NCBI GenBank assembly: GCA_040756995.1
Contig: JBFLYK010000008.1
Span: forward strand, 1-64,000
Length of the DNA: 64,000 bases
DNA from: BP-133 sp040756995
Lineage (GTDB): Bacteria > Actinomycetota > Acidimicrobiia > IMCC26256 > BP-133
Direction of reading: 5' to 3'
Under the pieces are notes generated by a model that did not search any database, was not told the origin of the DNA, and was given only the letters and a program-made list of their open reading frames with translations. Below are positions 25,501-27,112 of this stretch, piece after piece. The translations under genes and the position numbers were made by a program. Each line of letters begins with the position of its first letter. The first letter of the stretch is position 1.

Positions 25501-25567
25501 GCGCCCGGGCGTCGGGCGCGGCCGCGACGGCGTCGCCGAACAGACCCGCCAGCGTCCTCTCGCTCAC
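1..25567 (-). CDS. giant multimodular non-ribosomal peptide synthetase, C-terminus beyond left edge
   Basis: Assembles a peptide by thiotemplate chemistry. The frame is open from a GTG at 25567 (complement) to the window edge, at least 8,522 codons, and all eight condensation-domain HH motifs fall in the same frame. Domain order is A-T, then seven C-A-T modules, then C plus about 60 residues of a ninth A domain. The first residues (MSERTLAGLFGDAV) lead directly into an A domain, so there is no starter C domain. Module spacing is a steady 3.1-3.25 kb, leaving no room for epimerase or methyltransferase domains. Every T domain keeps the GGxS serine. No thioesterase is in view. A GA-rich tract (GGGGGAG) lies upstream of the start. 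A DtxR/IdeR-like box sits about 50 nt upstream, suggesting iron control and perhaps a siderophore product (inference). Long plus-strand frames across this region are mirror images of it. Confidence 0.96.
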   Translation of the reverse strand, partial: MSERTLAGLFGDAVAAAPDARALVTATGRLTFAELDAASNRLARALIGLGAGPGDLVVLALPRAEMVPAILAVARAGAAYVPVDPDHASERVGLVLADATPVAAVTTGAVLGSIPALRDLPRLVLDDPATQHRLAALPAGPLTEAERLRPLRPEHPVYVLYTSGSTGRPKGVVVANRSLANLFAHHRQGLMRRATAAAGGRRLRVAQTASFAFDASWGPLLWLLDGHEVHVVPEYRDPAEVLAWVRNHALDYIDVTPTYLVELAAAGLLDDGTRPLVIVVGGEATPPELWARLVALPDTIVRDMYGPTETTVDAYGWAAGGTGEAVAGTTLHVLDDRLVPTPPGVPGELYVGGAALALGYLNQPGLTATRFVADPFGPPGARLYRTGDRAYWPEPGDGDTGRPGLRLLGRVDDQIKIRGLRIEPGEIEAALLEHPGVRSAAVVAWTDPGRDGGGPGDARLVAYVVPAPGATLDGAALRAHLLGRLPDYMVPAAYVVLDALPLNANQKLDRAALPDPGLAPSEGRRPETPEEEALAALFGEILGRSDVGADDDFFALGGTSLGVAKLVARVRTALGRELPFRAVFETPTVAELVHRLGEPSDRLAVAARPVPDGERVPVSYAQQRLWFIDRMEGPSPTYNIPIAVALHGPLDPAALQAALADVVERHHPLRTVFADEGGEPYQVVLPVADAAPALPVVDCGEEAVPAQLARLAEHCFDLSAEPPLRATLLRVTPERHVLSLVVHHIASDEASEIPLFDDLHEAYDARRRGQAPAWDPLPVTYGDYARWQRELLGDPSDPASLAARQAAFWREALAGLPEELPLPTDRPRPPVASYAGDIVPFALPDTVAEQVHALARAAGATPFMVFQALVAGLLTRLGAGTDIPLGVPVAGRTDDVFDRLVGLFVNTAVLRTDTSGDPSLAELVGRAREVSLAALSHAELPFEMVVETVNPVRSPARHPLFQVMVAYTQRHGALEAAMSALDARPLDGGGSGAKFDLSFDFSETEHGLEGSIEYASDLFDRATIEVMAERLLRLAAGLLDDPTRPLSSVDILAASERRSVLEAGTAPTRPVPDVTLADLFEAQVAATPDAPALSFIGTGAGGEGLSFAVLDERANRLAWVLRERGAGPEAIVALALPRAAMVPAILACAKAGAAYLPLDPAHLSARAAAVLDEARPVVVVTTEDVLDRHPVLDRRAAGAPVLVLDSPDGVVALAGAAPSRPPAPKLSPANAAYVIYTSGSTGTPKGVVVTHGGLANLFVHHRDGVMWAAAADAGRRLRVLHTASFAFDSSWGPLLWLLDGHEVVVVDEIGDPAAVMDGLRAAAADVVDITPTFLAELEPLGLLDDGTRPRVIVVGGEAIGSDAWRRLGALAGTIVRDQYGPTETTVDAYGWQPLGAAAGVDRAGGGRAPAPITNTAVYVLDERLQPVPPGVAGELYVAGAGLARGYLAQPGLTAARFVADPFGPPGGRLYRTGDRVRWRVADDTPVLEFLGRVDDQLKVRGLRIEPGEIEAALTAHPAVVAAAVVVREDRPGDRRLVAYAAVPEAPTGAPGDSDPAALRHWLADRLPAYMVPAAVVVLPALPFNANQKLDRDALPPPPTALSGAGRRPVGAAEEVLAGLFADVLGVERVGADDDFFALGGNSLLAARLVTRVRTTLGAALSLREVFDTPTVAALATRLSGREERPALRRRPVPPDGRYPLSPTQARLWFLFRLEGPSPTYNMPAAVQFPDRLDADALRAALADVVARHETLRTIFVDDDGVPYQQVLPAQDAVPDLAVLDCPDDEDALDVLLDDLAAYEFDLTREIPLRAALIRYGPDQSILSLVVHHIASDEVSDGVILDDLQTACEARRRGEAPVWPPVPVTYGDYALWERELLGDVADPDSLAGRQAEFWRTALAGLPEELALPTDRPRPPVPSFAGDVVNFDVPGPLAMAVRALARQCGASPFMVLQAAVAGLLTRLGAGDDIPLGIPVDGRGDELLDGVVGMFVNTVVVRVDTSGNPSLRTLLDRTRTAGLAAHAHAELPFDLVVEAVQPVRSPARHPLFQVMVSYQHRRAGGGGEGFGEAIEAGGPGAKFDLSFDFLEDEGGGLVGSIEFATDLFDEPGVDRLAERLLRLLEAELADPDRPLGAVDLLSPAEEALVRRAGGDGWGPVVAETLAELFAAQVERTPDGPALKTEAGALTFAELDAAADRLAGRLADAGAGPERVVALALPRAVMVPAILAVAKTGAAYLPVDVDQPSERIGAMLDDAGAAIVVTTAAILAGTPALTGAGNAPLLAGGGNAPAPSGRNCVVIDDPTEAAALAARPAERPVLPRPSAAGAAYVIYTSGSTGVPKGVVVTHAGLANLFRSHQRGLMAEAVAAAGGRRLRVAHTASFAFDSSWGPLLWLLDGHELHVVSDYRDPRAVLSAVRQHALDVVDVTPTFLAELEPLGLLDDGLRPRVVVVGGEPTPAELWARLGALDGTLVRDQYGPTETTVDAYGWAPDGPAPIANTAVHVLDPFLRPAPPGVPGELYVGGAGLARGYLGRPALTAERFVADPFGPPGARLYRTGDRARWRPDGVLELVGRVDDQLKIRGFRIEPGEIEAVLASHPAVSAAVVVVREDRPGDRRLVGYAAVPDGAVGAAELRGCLAERLPSYMVPAALVVLPALPLTANNKVDRRALPAPEWDGAAGRRPSTPAEQILAGIFADLLGVPAVGIDDDFFALGGHSLLAARLVGRVRAALGAEVPLPRVFDTPTVAGLASALDERSARPPLRRFDPPADGRWPLSPAQARLWFLYRLEGPSPAYNVPLAVPFEEPVDVGALEAALADVVGRHETLRTVFPDHDGVPHQELLPPAPVPLTVEVCGEEELEERLERLAEYAFELDREPPLRATLLRTGTRAVLSLIIHHIATDEASDGPLRRDLDDAYEARTRSEAPQWSPLPVTYRDYARWHRELLGDPDEPASRAAAQVAFWREALAGIPEELTLPTDRPRPAVPSFAGDTVPIEFPADVAAVHALAREASVTPFMVLQATVAALLWRLGAGTDIPLGVPVAGRDDEAVSDLVGFFVNTVVLRSDLSGRPSLRQLLGRVRAADLAAFAHADLPFDMVVDAVNPQRSTARHPLFQVMVSYQHRSGAADPGSDLSEIAGRGARFDLAFDFTETDDGGLEGTVEYAADLFDEPSVTALAGRLVTLVTTAVADPDRSLADVDLLAADERHRVLQAGNAAAAPDTLAGLFAAQAARTPDAPALAMTGRRFTFAELDRAAEELAAHLAAAGAAPGRIVALALPRADMVPGILAVARTGAAYLPLDPDQLSDRAGQVLADARPVTIVTTAGLASDPAFAGRPVLLVDQLPSARPSEPVRAPQPRDPVYVIYTSGSTGVPKGVVVTHGALANLFRSHQGDLMAKATEQAGGRRLRVAHTASFAFDSSWGPLLWLLDGHELLVVDDYGDPAATLEVLRAEWVDVLDVTPTYLAELEALGFLDGPPPEVLVVGGEPTPPELWARLAALEYTLVRNQYGPTETTVDAYGWAPDGPVPIANTTTYVLDESLQPLPPGVAGELYVGGAAVALGYLNRPGLTAERFVADPFGAPGARLYRTGDRARWRPDGVLELLGRVDDQVKIRGFRIEPGEIEARLVSHPAVGAAAVIAREDRPGDRQLVAYAAVADSAVEPEELRLWLAERLPSYMVPAAVVVLPALPLTANNKLDRRALPAPEWSGGAGRAPAGEAEETLARLFAELLDLEPGSVGADDDFFALGGHSLLAARLVARARAALGAELPLRAVFDTPTVAGLAQALDWAGDRPPLRRFDTPRDGRWPLSAAQARLWFLYRLEGPAPTYNVPLAIPFAEPVDIAALNAALADVVERHETLRTVFPDHDGVPHQVVLPPGPVELTVVDCGDTDVEERLESLADHAFELDREPPVRATLLRTGSGRAVLSLVVHHIAVDEASDGPLLDDLITAYEARRAGEAPGWAPLAVSYRDYALWQQELLGDGADPSSLAGRQTEWWRDALQGLPEELPLPVDRPRPPVPSFGGDTLTVEFPFPLSARVAAVAGETGTTPFMVLQAGVAALLARVGAGTDIPLGVPVAGRQDAALDELVGFFVNTLVLRTDVSGNPTLRQLLGRVRNTDLGAFAHSELPFDLLVEALNPVRSAARHPLFQVMISHQHRDRGAPDGDGEELDAGGSGAKFDLSFDFYETDDGGLELSLEYATDLFDVATAETLAGGFLRLLQGLCADPDRPLSAVDLLGRVERDRILVAWNDTARPGDPETLPGLFAAQVASTPDAPALRTSTGAATFAGLDATVEQLARRLATAGAGPGQVVALALPRAEMVPAILAVARTGAAYLPLDPEQLSGRLSTVLDDAAPAVVATTSATVEAWPALGTRPALVLTDTASGELPPVVFRAPRSGDAAVVIYTSGSTGLPKGVVVTHGGLANLFRSHQRDLMVPAVKAAGGRRLRVAHVASFAFDSSWEPLIWLFDGHELVVVDDYRDPAAALEVLRAEQVDVLDVTPTYLAELEGLGFFDEAVLPGVLLVGGEPTPPEVWARLVGLDGTLVRDLYGPTEATVDAYGWGPDGAVRIANTTAYVLDDWLQPVPPGIPGELYVGGAGVALGYLHRPGLTAERFVADPFGAPGSRLYRTGDRARWRADGTLQLLGRTDDQVKIRGFRIEPGEIEAVLAAHPAVGAAAVIVREDRPGDRYLAAYAAVLDAVVEGDELRGWLAERLPSYMVPAAVVVLPALPLTANNKLDRRALPAPERSTGAGRAPSGPAEETLALLFAELLDLEPGTVGADDDFFLLGGHSLLAARLVARVRTALGAELPLRAVFDTPTVAGLALALEQRGDRPALRRFEAPGDGRWPLSAAQARLWFLYRLEGPAPTYNVPLVVPFDEPVDVAALEAALADVVERHETLRTVFPDLDGVPHQVVLPAGPVPLAVVDCTDDDLEDRLEALADHCFELDREPPLRATLLRTAGEAVLSVVIHHIATDEASDGPLLDDLDEAYRARRRGEAPAWPPLPVSYRDYALWQQELLGDPDDPDSLAGRQVAWWRQALDGIPEELPLPADRPRPPVPSFEGDTVAFEFPGALAARVAAVAAETGTTPFMVLHAAVAAFLARAGAGTDIPLGVPVAGRDDTALEGLVGFFVNTLVLRTDVSGNPTLRELLGRVRETDLGAFAHAELPFDVLVEALNPRRTAARHPLFQVMISYQHRDAPAGRGEGGDVDAGGSGAKFDLALDFFQSDDGGLELSVEYATDLFDTATVETLATGFLRLLQGLCADPDRPLSTIDLLGRAERERILVAWNDTARPVPAATLVDLFATQAAATPDAPALRSSTGALTFAELDATVEQLARRLAGAGAAPGRVVALALPRADMVPAILAVARTGAAYLPLDPDQLSGRLGAVLEDAAPAVLATTLPLLAAWPALGNRPLVLADAPADVLPPVPFPRPRPADPAYVIYTSGSTGRPKGVVVTHGGLANLFAHHREGLMHPVATTARRPLRVLHTASFAFDSSWGPLLWLFDGHEIVVVDDIRDPAAVIDGVRSAAADVVDVTPTLLTELEPLGLLDDGIRPRVIVVGGEPIGRDAWRRLAALGDTIVRDQYGPTETTVDAYGWTPDGPVPIANTTTYVLDDWLQPVPPGVPGELYVGGAGVARGYLNRPGLTAERFVADPFGPPGARLYRTGDRARWRPDGTLQLLGRADDQVKIRGFRIEPGEIEAVLLSHPAVSAAAVIAREDRPGDRQLVAYAAVPDSAVAPEELRLWLAERLPSYMVPAAVVVLPALPLTANNKLDRRALPAPERIAGAGRAPSGAVEVTLANLFAELLDLDPETVGADDDFFALGGHSLLAARLVARARALLALEVPLRAVFDSPTVAGLASAVDERSGRPSLRRFATPADGRWPLSAAQARLWFLYRLEGPAPTYNVPVTVPLEEPVDVAALEAALAHVVERHETLRTVFPDHDGVPHQVVLAPGPVDLAVVDCDPESVDEQLDELAQHRFELDHEPPLRATLLRAGPETVLSLVVHHIAIDEASDGPLLADLEEAYTAFREGRTPAWAPLPVSYRDYALWQRELLGELDDPASRAARQAAFWAEALEGIPEELPLPTDRPRPPVPSSEGGTVGFGLPAELADRVMQLARETGTTPFMVLHAGVAALLARAGAGTDIPLGVPVAGRDDTALEGLVGFFVNTLVLRTDVSGNPTLRQLLGRVRDADLAAFAHADLPFDLLVEALNPVRSAARHPLFQVMISYQHRDRLAGGDGDEPAAASARRTGAKFDLSFDFFETGDDGSAGLAGAIEYAADLFDPPTVEGLAARLVTLLDRLCADPDRPLSAVGLLGPTERRQVLVAWNDTARPGDPETLPGLFAAQVASRPDAAALRTSAGALTFAELDTAVEALARRLVLAGAGPGRVVALALPRAEMVPAILAVARTGAAYLPLDPEQLSGRLSTVLDDAGPVVVVTTLPLVTAWPHLAARPVVLADAPAFEVAPVAFRSPGPGDAAVVIYTSGSTGLPKGVVVTHGGLANLFRSHQRDLMVPAVKAAGGRRLRVAHVASFAFDSSWEPLIWLFDGHELVVVDDYRDPAAALEVLRAEQVDVLDVTPTYLAELEGLGFFDEAVLPGVLLVGGEPTPPEVWARLVGLDGTLVRDLYGPTEATVDAYGWGPDGAVRIANTTAYVLDDWLQPVPPGIPGELYVGGAGVALGYLHRPGLTAERFVADPFGAPGSRLYRTGDRARWRADGTLQLLGRTDDQVKIRGFRIEPGEIEAVLLSHPAVSAAAVIAREDRPRDVRLVAYVTLAAGLAPGGALPPLDPPVAAPEDPAGLRGWLAERLPSYMVPAAVVVLGALPLTANNKLDRRALPAPERSTGVGRAPSGPAEETLARLFAELLDLEPGTVGADDDFFLLGGHSLLAARLVAHVRAALGAELGLRTVFERPTVAGLAAALEYTARPPLRRLPSPPDGRHPLSAAQARLWFLYRLEGPSPTYNIPLAVRFRGPLDVPALEAALADVVQRHETLRTVFPHHDGDPYQVILPAGPVPLPVLDCDEDDLEDRLEELAERSFDLAVEPPLQATLLRLGPDDAVLSLVVHHIASDEASDEPLFADLRTAYEARRAGHDPHWAPLPVSYTDYARWQAELLDDANPAGLGARQAAFWREALAGLPEELTLPTDRPRPGRPSYRGGTVRFTLLPGVGDRVAALARETGATPFMVVHAAVAGLLSRLGAGDDIPLGVPVAGRADAALDGLVGFFVNTLVLRADLSGDPTLAELVERLRDTDLAAFSHQDLPFERVVEIVNPVRSPARHPLFQVMLSYQHADDSQTDLGAAAGDLVDTDGTTAKFDLSFDFFETTGDGRGDNGGLALEGSIDYAADLFDRDTVEALAGRLGRFLAAALADPARPLSQLDVLDDDERRCLLRDWNRLRPLPERVTFPAVFAAQVAARPDATAVVMGDERLTYGELGERAGRLARALVDWGAGPERVVALALPRSLDLVVGLVAVMEAGSAYLALDPDYPAERLRLMLDDADPVVLVTTAALAATVPALAGRPTVVVDEPATAAWVAAQPADPPSVDLRPEHPAYVIYTSGSTGRPKGVVVPHAGVAKLVDLQHEVYGVSESSRVLQFASPSFDLAFWELCQALCSGGTLVLVPPDRRVAGVELTEYIAAQRVTHLALPPSVLTMLPAEAELPTGVSMLCGTEAVPPEVVARFAAGRRMFNAYGPTEATVNATLFLCPPDHRGPVPIGAPDPHVRAYVLDRRLGLVPPGTPGELYLGGEGLARGYLGQPGLTAARFVADPFGPPGARLYRTGDRARWNRSGQLEFLGRVDDQIKIRGFRIEPAEIEAALEAHPDVSRAVVVARDEGSTRRLVGYVTPGSESADVEPTAMRAWLADRLPSYMVPAAVVVLDAFPLTPNNKIDRAALPAPVLQADGAGRRPANPTEEILAAVFAEVLGLPAVGRDDDFFVLGGHSLLAARLIGRIRATLGLELPIRALFESPTVAGLVGHLSDRSRPPLRRCAPDGPLPLSPAQARLWFLYRLEGPAPTYNIPMAVRFDGRLDTAALQAALADLVERHETLRTVFPDRDGVAYQVVLPPAEATPPLTVVDATEATLEDILEELGEHGFDLAVEPPVRATLVRLDSGADVLSLVVHHIASDEASDGPLWGDLTAAYQARRAGRAPDWEPLPVTYRDYTVWQRRLLGDPSDPTSLAAEQAAFWRTTLAGAPEELPLPADRPRPAQPTMAGGAIPFRVPADVFARVAAVARAAGATPFMVAQAAVAGLLSRLGSGTDIPLGVPVAGRLDDALEGLVGFFVNTLVLRTDVSGDPTLRQLLSRVRETDLAALAHQDVPFEMIVDAVAPARSAARHPLFQVMISYQHGEGGPAEGGVLDGTPVETEETTAKFDLSFDFFETIAEGAGADEGADVEEDRRALDGVLNFSSDLFDRDTAEQLAARLVRLLAGLVADPDAPLSSIEVLDADERRRMLEDWNRLRPLPERVTFPAVFAAQVAARPDATAVVMGDERLTYGELGERAGRLARALVDWGAGPERVVA
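1591..4752 (-). other. NRPS module 8: C7-A8-T8, different A-domain subtype
   Basis: C7 has HH at 4367-4372 (HHIASDEASDE). A8 belongs to another subfamily: its A4 region reads FDLAFWELCQALCSGG and the A5 region NAYGPTEATVNA. Pocket residues are D,L,A,M,C,A,V,N, with W at 239. It should therefore load a different residue from modules 1-7. The T8 serine is at 1742-1744. Confidence 0.83.
3193..3391 (-). repeat. 199-bp intragenic repeat, start of A8
   Basis: Matches 1-199 at an offset of 3,192 bp with only two differences seen. The block sits in a longer patch (about 2480-3391) with distinctive A/T-richer wobble codons. Confidence 0.8.
5201..5227. repeat. GC-rich palindrome inside A7 coding sequence
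   Basis: Arms CCAGGGGGGG and CCCCCCCTGG flank a short loop. The surrounding segment is 48 bp longer than the equivalent part of module 5, so the reading frame is kept. It resembles the GC palindromes commonly found between genes in high-GC actinobacteria (recalled, not searched). Confidence 0.65.
5331..6141 (-). repeat. 811-bp intragenic repeat, copy in A7
   Basis: Partner of 11583-12393. Sequences flanking the block diverge sharply at both ends, which is what recombination or gene conversion inside the A domains would leave. Confidence 0.88.
7931..11048 (-). other. NRPS module 6: C5-A6-T6
   Basis: C5 has HH at 10667-10672 (HHIATDEASDG). A6 pocket residues are D,S,D,I,V,Q,V,D, the same as A2, so the two probably load the same residue. 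The T6 serine is at 8093-8095. Confidence 0.85.
11049..14175 (-). other. NRPS module 5: C4-A5-T5
   Basis: C4 has HH at 13790-13795 (HHIAVDEASDG). The A5 core at 11583-12393 is essentially identical to that of A7 and has FDSSWEP where the others have FDSSWGP. Pocket residues are D,S,D,L,V,L,V,D. The T5 serine codon is at 11210-11212, and the T5 region also closely resembles T7. Confidence 0.85.
11583..12393 (-). repeat. 811-bp intragenic repeat, copy in A5
   Basis: Matches 5331-6141 base for base wherever I compared it, at an offset of 6,252 bp. It covers the A-domain stretch from before the A4 motif to the A8 motif, which includes the substrate pocket. Wobble positions use more A and T than the flanks. 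Confidence 0.88.
14176..17275 (-). other. NRPS module 4: C3-A4-T4
   Basis: C3 has HH at 16892-16897 (HHIATDEASDG). A4 pocket residues are D,S,D,L,V,Q,V,D, and its YGPTETTVDAYGW motif is preceded by VRNQ rather than VRDQ. The T4 serine is at 14336-14338. Confidence 0.85.
17276..20480 (-). other. NRPS module 3: C2-A3-T3
   Basis: C2 begins LSPTQARLWFLFRLEG; its catalytic HH is at 20084-20089 (HHIASDEVSDG). A3 pocket residues are D,S,D,V,V,Q,V,D. The T3 serine (GGHSLLAARLV) is at 17435-17437. No extra domain fits between T3 and C3. Confidence 0.85.
20481..23730 (-). other. NRPS module 2: C1-A2-T2
   Basis: The C domain opens with SYAQQRLWFIDRMEG, and its HHIASDEASE motif places the two histidines at 23336-23341. 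A2 has pocket residues D,S,D,I,V,Q,V,D. The T2 serine (GGNSLLAARL) is at 20642-20644. This C domain diverges most from the others at the start (SYAQQ instead of SPAQA) and after the motif (EIPL instead of DGPL), as might be expected for the domain taking the starter residue. Confidence 0.85.
23731..25567 (-). other. NRPS module 1: loading A1-T1
   Basis: The A domain starts at the N-terminus. The nucleotide-binding motif YTSGSTGRPKG is near 25050-25098 and the NQKLDR lysine motif near 24050. The T-domain serine (GGTSL) is at 23888-23890. Pocket residues at PheA positions 235/236/278/299/301/322/330/331 read D,A,D,I,V,M,V,D; position 239 is ambiguous because of a one-residue gap. An A-T start without a C domain means the first residue is probably not N-acylated. 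Confidence 0.85.
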
Positions 25568-25619
25568 CGCCCCCGCTCCCCCGCCCCTCCCCGGGGCGCC
25601 CCTTCAGCTCGCCACCACG

Positions 25620-25638
25620 TTAGGTAAGCCTAAGATTA
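25620..25638. promoter_or_regulatory. DtxR/IdeR-type iron box
   Basis: The 19-mer TTAGGTAAGCCTAAGATTA agrees with the DtxR/IdeR consensus TWAGGTWAGSCTWACCTWA at 17 of 19 positions, by my own count. It lies about 50 bp upstream of the NRPS start and just upstream of the candidate lanA promoter. Iron-loaded DtxR-family repressors normally shut off siderophore genes, so the NRPS, the lanthipeptide operon or both may be expressed under iron limitation. Confidence 0.75.
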
Positions 25639-25645
25639 GCGCCTG

Positions 25646-25675
25646 CTGACAAAGCAGGGCAGTTCGGCCTACTCT
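25646..25675 (+). promoter_or_regulatory. candidate promoter of the lanthipeptide operon
   Basis: CTGACA (25646-25651) and TACTCT (25670-25675) are separated by 18 nt, giving a leader of roughly 35 nt before the TTG start. The -10 match is weak. A 6-bp inverted repeat (CCTGCT/AGCAGG, 25642-25658) overlaps the -35 element. Confidence 0.4.
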
Positions 25676-25715
25676 TCTCGCACCATTGCGGGGGGCCTTA
25701 ACTGGGAGGTGTGGA

Positions 25716-25856
25716 TTGCCTGACAAGCTGAGCCTGTCAACCGAGACGCTGCGCGTTCTGACCGACGAAGACCTCGCCGGAGTTCAGGGCGCTCGGAACA
25801 CCGGTCGCGGCAAGTGCCGGAAGAGCGGCCGGAAGAAGAAGGGCAGGGGCTGCTAG
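25716..25856 (+). CDS. lanA: class I lanthipeptide precursor, hyper-cationic core
   Basis: Encodes a 46-residue ribosomal peptide for post-translational lanthionine formation and export. The start is TTG, preceded by GGAGG at 25705-25709 with a 6-nt gap; no ATG or GTG start is available in frame. Residues 4-23 (KLSLSTETLRVLTDEDLAGV) match the class I lanthipeptide leader style K-L-x-L-x-x-E-T-L-x-x-L-T-x-x-(E/D)-L-x-x-V, followed by Q-G-A, a double-Gly-like cleavage site. The core is then residues 27-46, RNTGRGKCRKSGRKKKGRGC: five Arg, five Lys, no acidic residue, one Thr, one Ser and two Cys. Thr29 to Cys34 and Ser37 to Cys46 would give two rings (inference). LanC starts 11 nt downstream. 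The ring pattern and activity are unknown. Confidence 0.85.
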   Translation: MPDKLSLSTETLRVLTDEDLAGVQGARNTGRGKCRKSGRKKKGRGC

Positions 25857-25867
25857 TTCAGAGCCCG

Positions 25868-27112
25868 ATGGTCGGCTGGCGGCCTCTGGTCCCCGGGGAG
25901 GCCGATCAGCTGATCGACATGGCGGTTCGCCTCGGCGACGCCCTCGCCGCCGTGCCCACCGCCGACTGGGATGCGTCCCTGGCCGGTGGGCACGCCGGCG
26001 TGGCGCTGTTCCACGGGTGGCTGAGCGCCGTCACCGGCCGGGCGGATGACACCGCCCGGGCCCGCCACCACCGCGATCAGGCGATCATCGGGCTGGCCCG
26101 CGAGCCGCTCGACGCTTCGCTGTGGGGCGGGTTTCCCGGAGTCGCCTGGGCCGTCGGGCTCGTCGACGGTCTCGTCGACCCGGAGACCGCGGACCGCAAC
26201 GAGGCGATCGACGCCACCCTGGTTGAGATGCTGACCCGCCCGGCCCTGTGGCCGCTTCCGCACGACCTCGTCTCGGGCGTCACCGGCGCCGGGGTCTACG
26301 CGCTGAGCCGGTTGCCCCGACCGTCGGCCCGGCAGGCGCTGGAGCTCGTCCTCGACCGGCTGGAGGAGGCGGCCGCCCGCGACGGCGACGGCGCCGTGTA
26401 CTGGTGGACCCCGTCCGACCAGATCGCCGACGAGGAGACGGCCCAGGAGCTCCCCTCCGGCTACGGCGATCTGGGCGTGGCCCACGGCGTGGCGGGGGCA
26501 GTCGGCCTGCTGGGCCTCCTGGTCGCGGCGGGAGTCGAACCCGAGCGCGCCGGGCCGCTTCTCGACGGAGCCGTCCGCTGGCTGTGGAAGCACACGGTCG
26601 CCACGCCCGACGGGCCGACGGTTCCGGTGTGGACGGCGCCCGACGACCCCGTCTCCTCGTCGACTCCGGCCCGGTCGGCCTGGTGCTACGGCGACCCGGG
26701 AGTGGCCGCCGCCCTGCTGCTGGCGGCGCGGGCCGCCGGCCGGGCGGACTGGGCCCGCCAGGCGACCGACCTGGCCCTGCGCTCGACCCGGCGCCGCCGG
26801 AAGGACACCGGCGTGGAGAACGGCGGGGTCTGCCACGGCAGCGCCGGTCTCGCCCACCTGTACCACCGGCTCTACCGGGCGACCGGTGAGGAGGAGCTGG
26901 CCGCCGCCGCCCGGTACTGGTTGGCCGACACGGTGCGACGCTGCCGGTCGGCGGCGGCCGGCGGCGAGCCGGGTTGGGTGCTGGGCGACGAGGAGGGGCC
27001 GCACTGGGTGGGGGCCGACATCGTCGACGGCGTGGCCGGTATCGGCGTCGTGCTGCTGGCCGCCGCCACCGGGCTCGAGCCGGCCTGGGACCGGATGTTC
27101 CTTCTGTCATGA
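25868..27112 (+). CDS. lanC: lanthionine cyclase LanC
   Basis: A zinc enzyme that adds Cys thiols to dehydrated Ser/Thr in the precursor. About 414 residues, the usual LanC size. GGHAGVALFHG, GGFPGVAWAVG, GVAHGVAGAVGLL and the paired WCYGDPG and CHGSAGLAHLYHRL segments mark the alpha/alpha-barrel family. Predicted zinc ligands are Cys273, Cys322 and His323. I start at ATG 25868, 11 nt after lanA. An earlier in-frame ATG at 25814 would overlap lanA and add an unrelated charged tail. The Shine-Dalgarno match is weak, so translation may be coupled to lanA. The stop overlaps an ATG (ATGA at 27109-27112) that no longer leads anywhere because of the tandem duplication described separately. Confidence 0.9.
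   Translation: MVGWRPLVPGEADQLIDMAVRLGDALAAVPTADWDASLAGGHAGVALFHGWLSAVTGRADDTARARHHRDQAIIGLAREPLDASLWGGFPGVAWAVGLVDGLVDPETADRNEAIDATLVEMLTRPALWPLPHDLVSGVTGAGVYALSRLPRPSARQALELVLDRLEEAAARDGDGAVYWWTPSDQIADEETAQELPSGYGDLGVAHGVAGAVGLLGLLVAAGVEPERAGPLLDGAVRWLWKHTVATPDGPTVPVWTAPDDPVSSSTPARSAWCYGDPGVAAALLLAARAAGRADWARQATDLALRSTRRRRKDTGVENGGVCHGSAGLAHLYHRLYRATGEEELAAAARYWLADTVRRCRSAAAGGEPGWVLGDEEGPHWVGADIVDGVAGIGVVLLAAATGLEPAWDRMFLLS

Noticed and set aside
1..25567. CRISPR-like regular repetition
   Set aside because: The ~3.1-kb periodicity is NRPS modules, not short repeats with spacers. No CRISPR array or cas gene is seen.
1..25567. Epimerisation, methylation or thioesterase domains in the NRPS
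   Set aside because: Module lengths are uniform and T domains are followed directly by C domains. Any termination domain must lie left of the window.
25642..25658. CCTGCT/AGCAGG inverted repeat as a separate operator
   Set aside because: Only 6 bp and overlapping the -35 element; too short to call on its own.
25814..25867. Upstream ATG for LanC at 25814
   Set aside because: It overlaps the precursor gene, and the extra 18 residues are charged and unlike LanC; ATG 25868 fits the family start.
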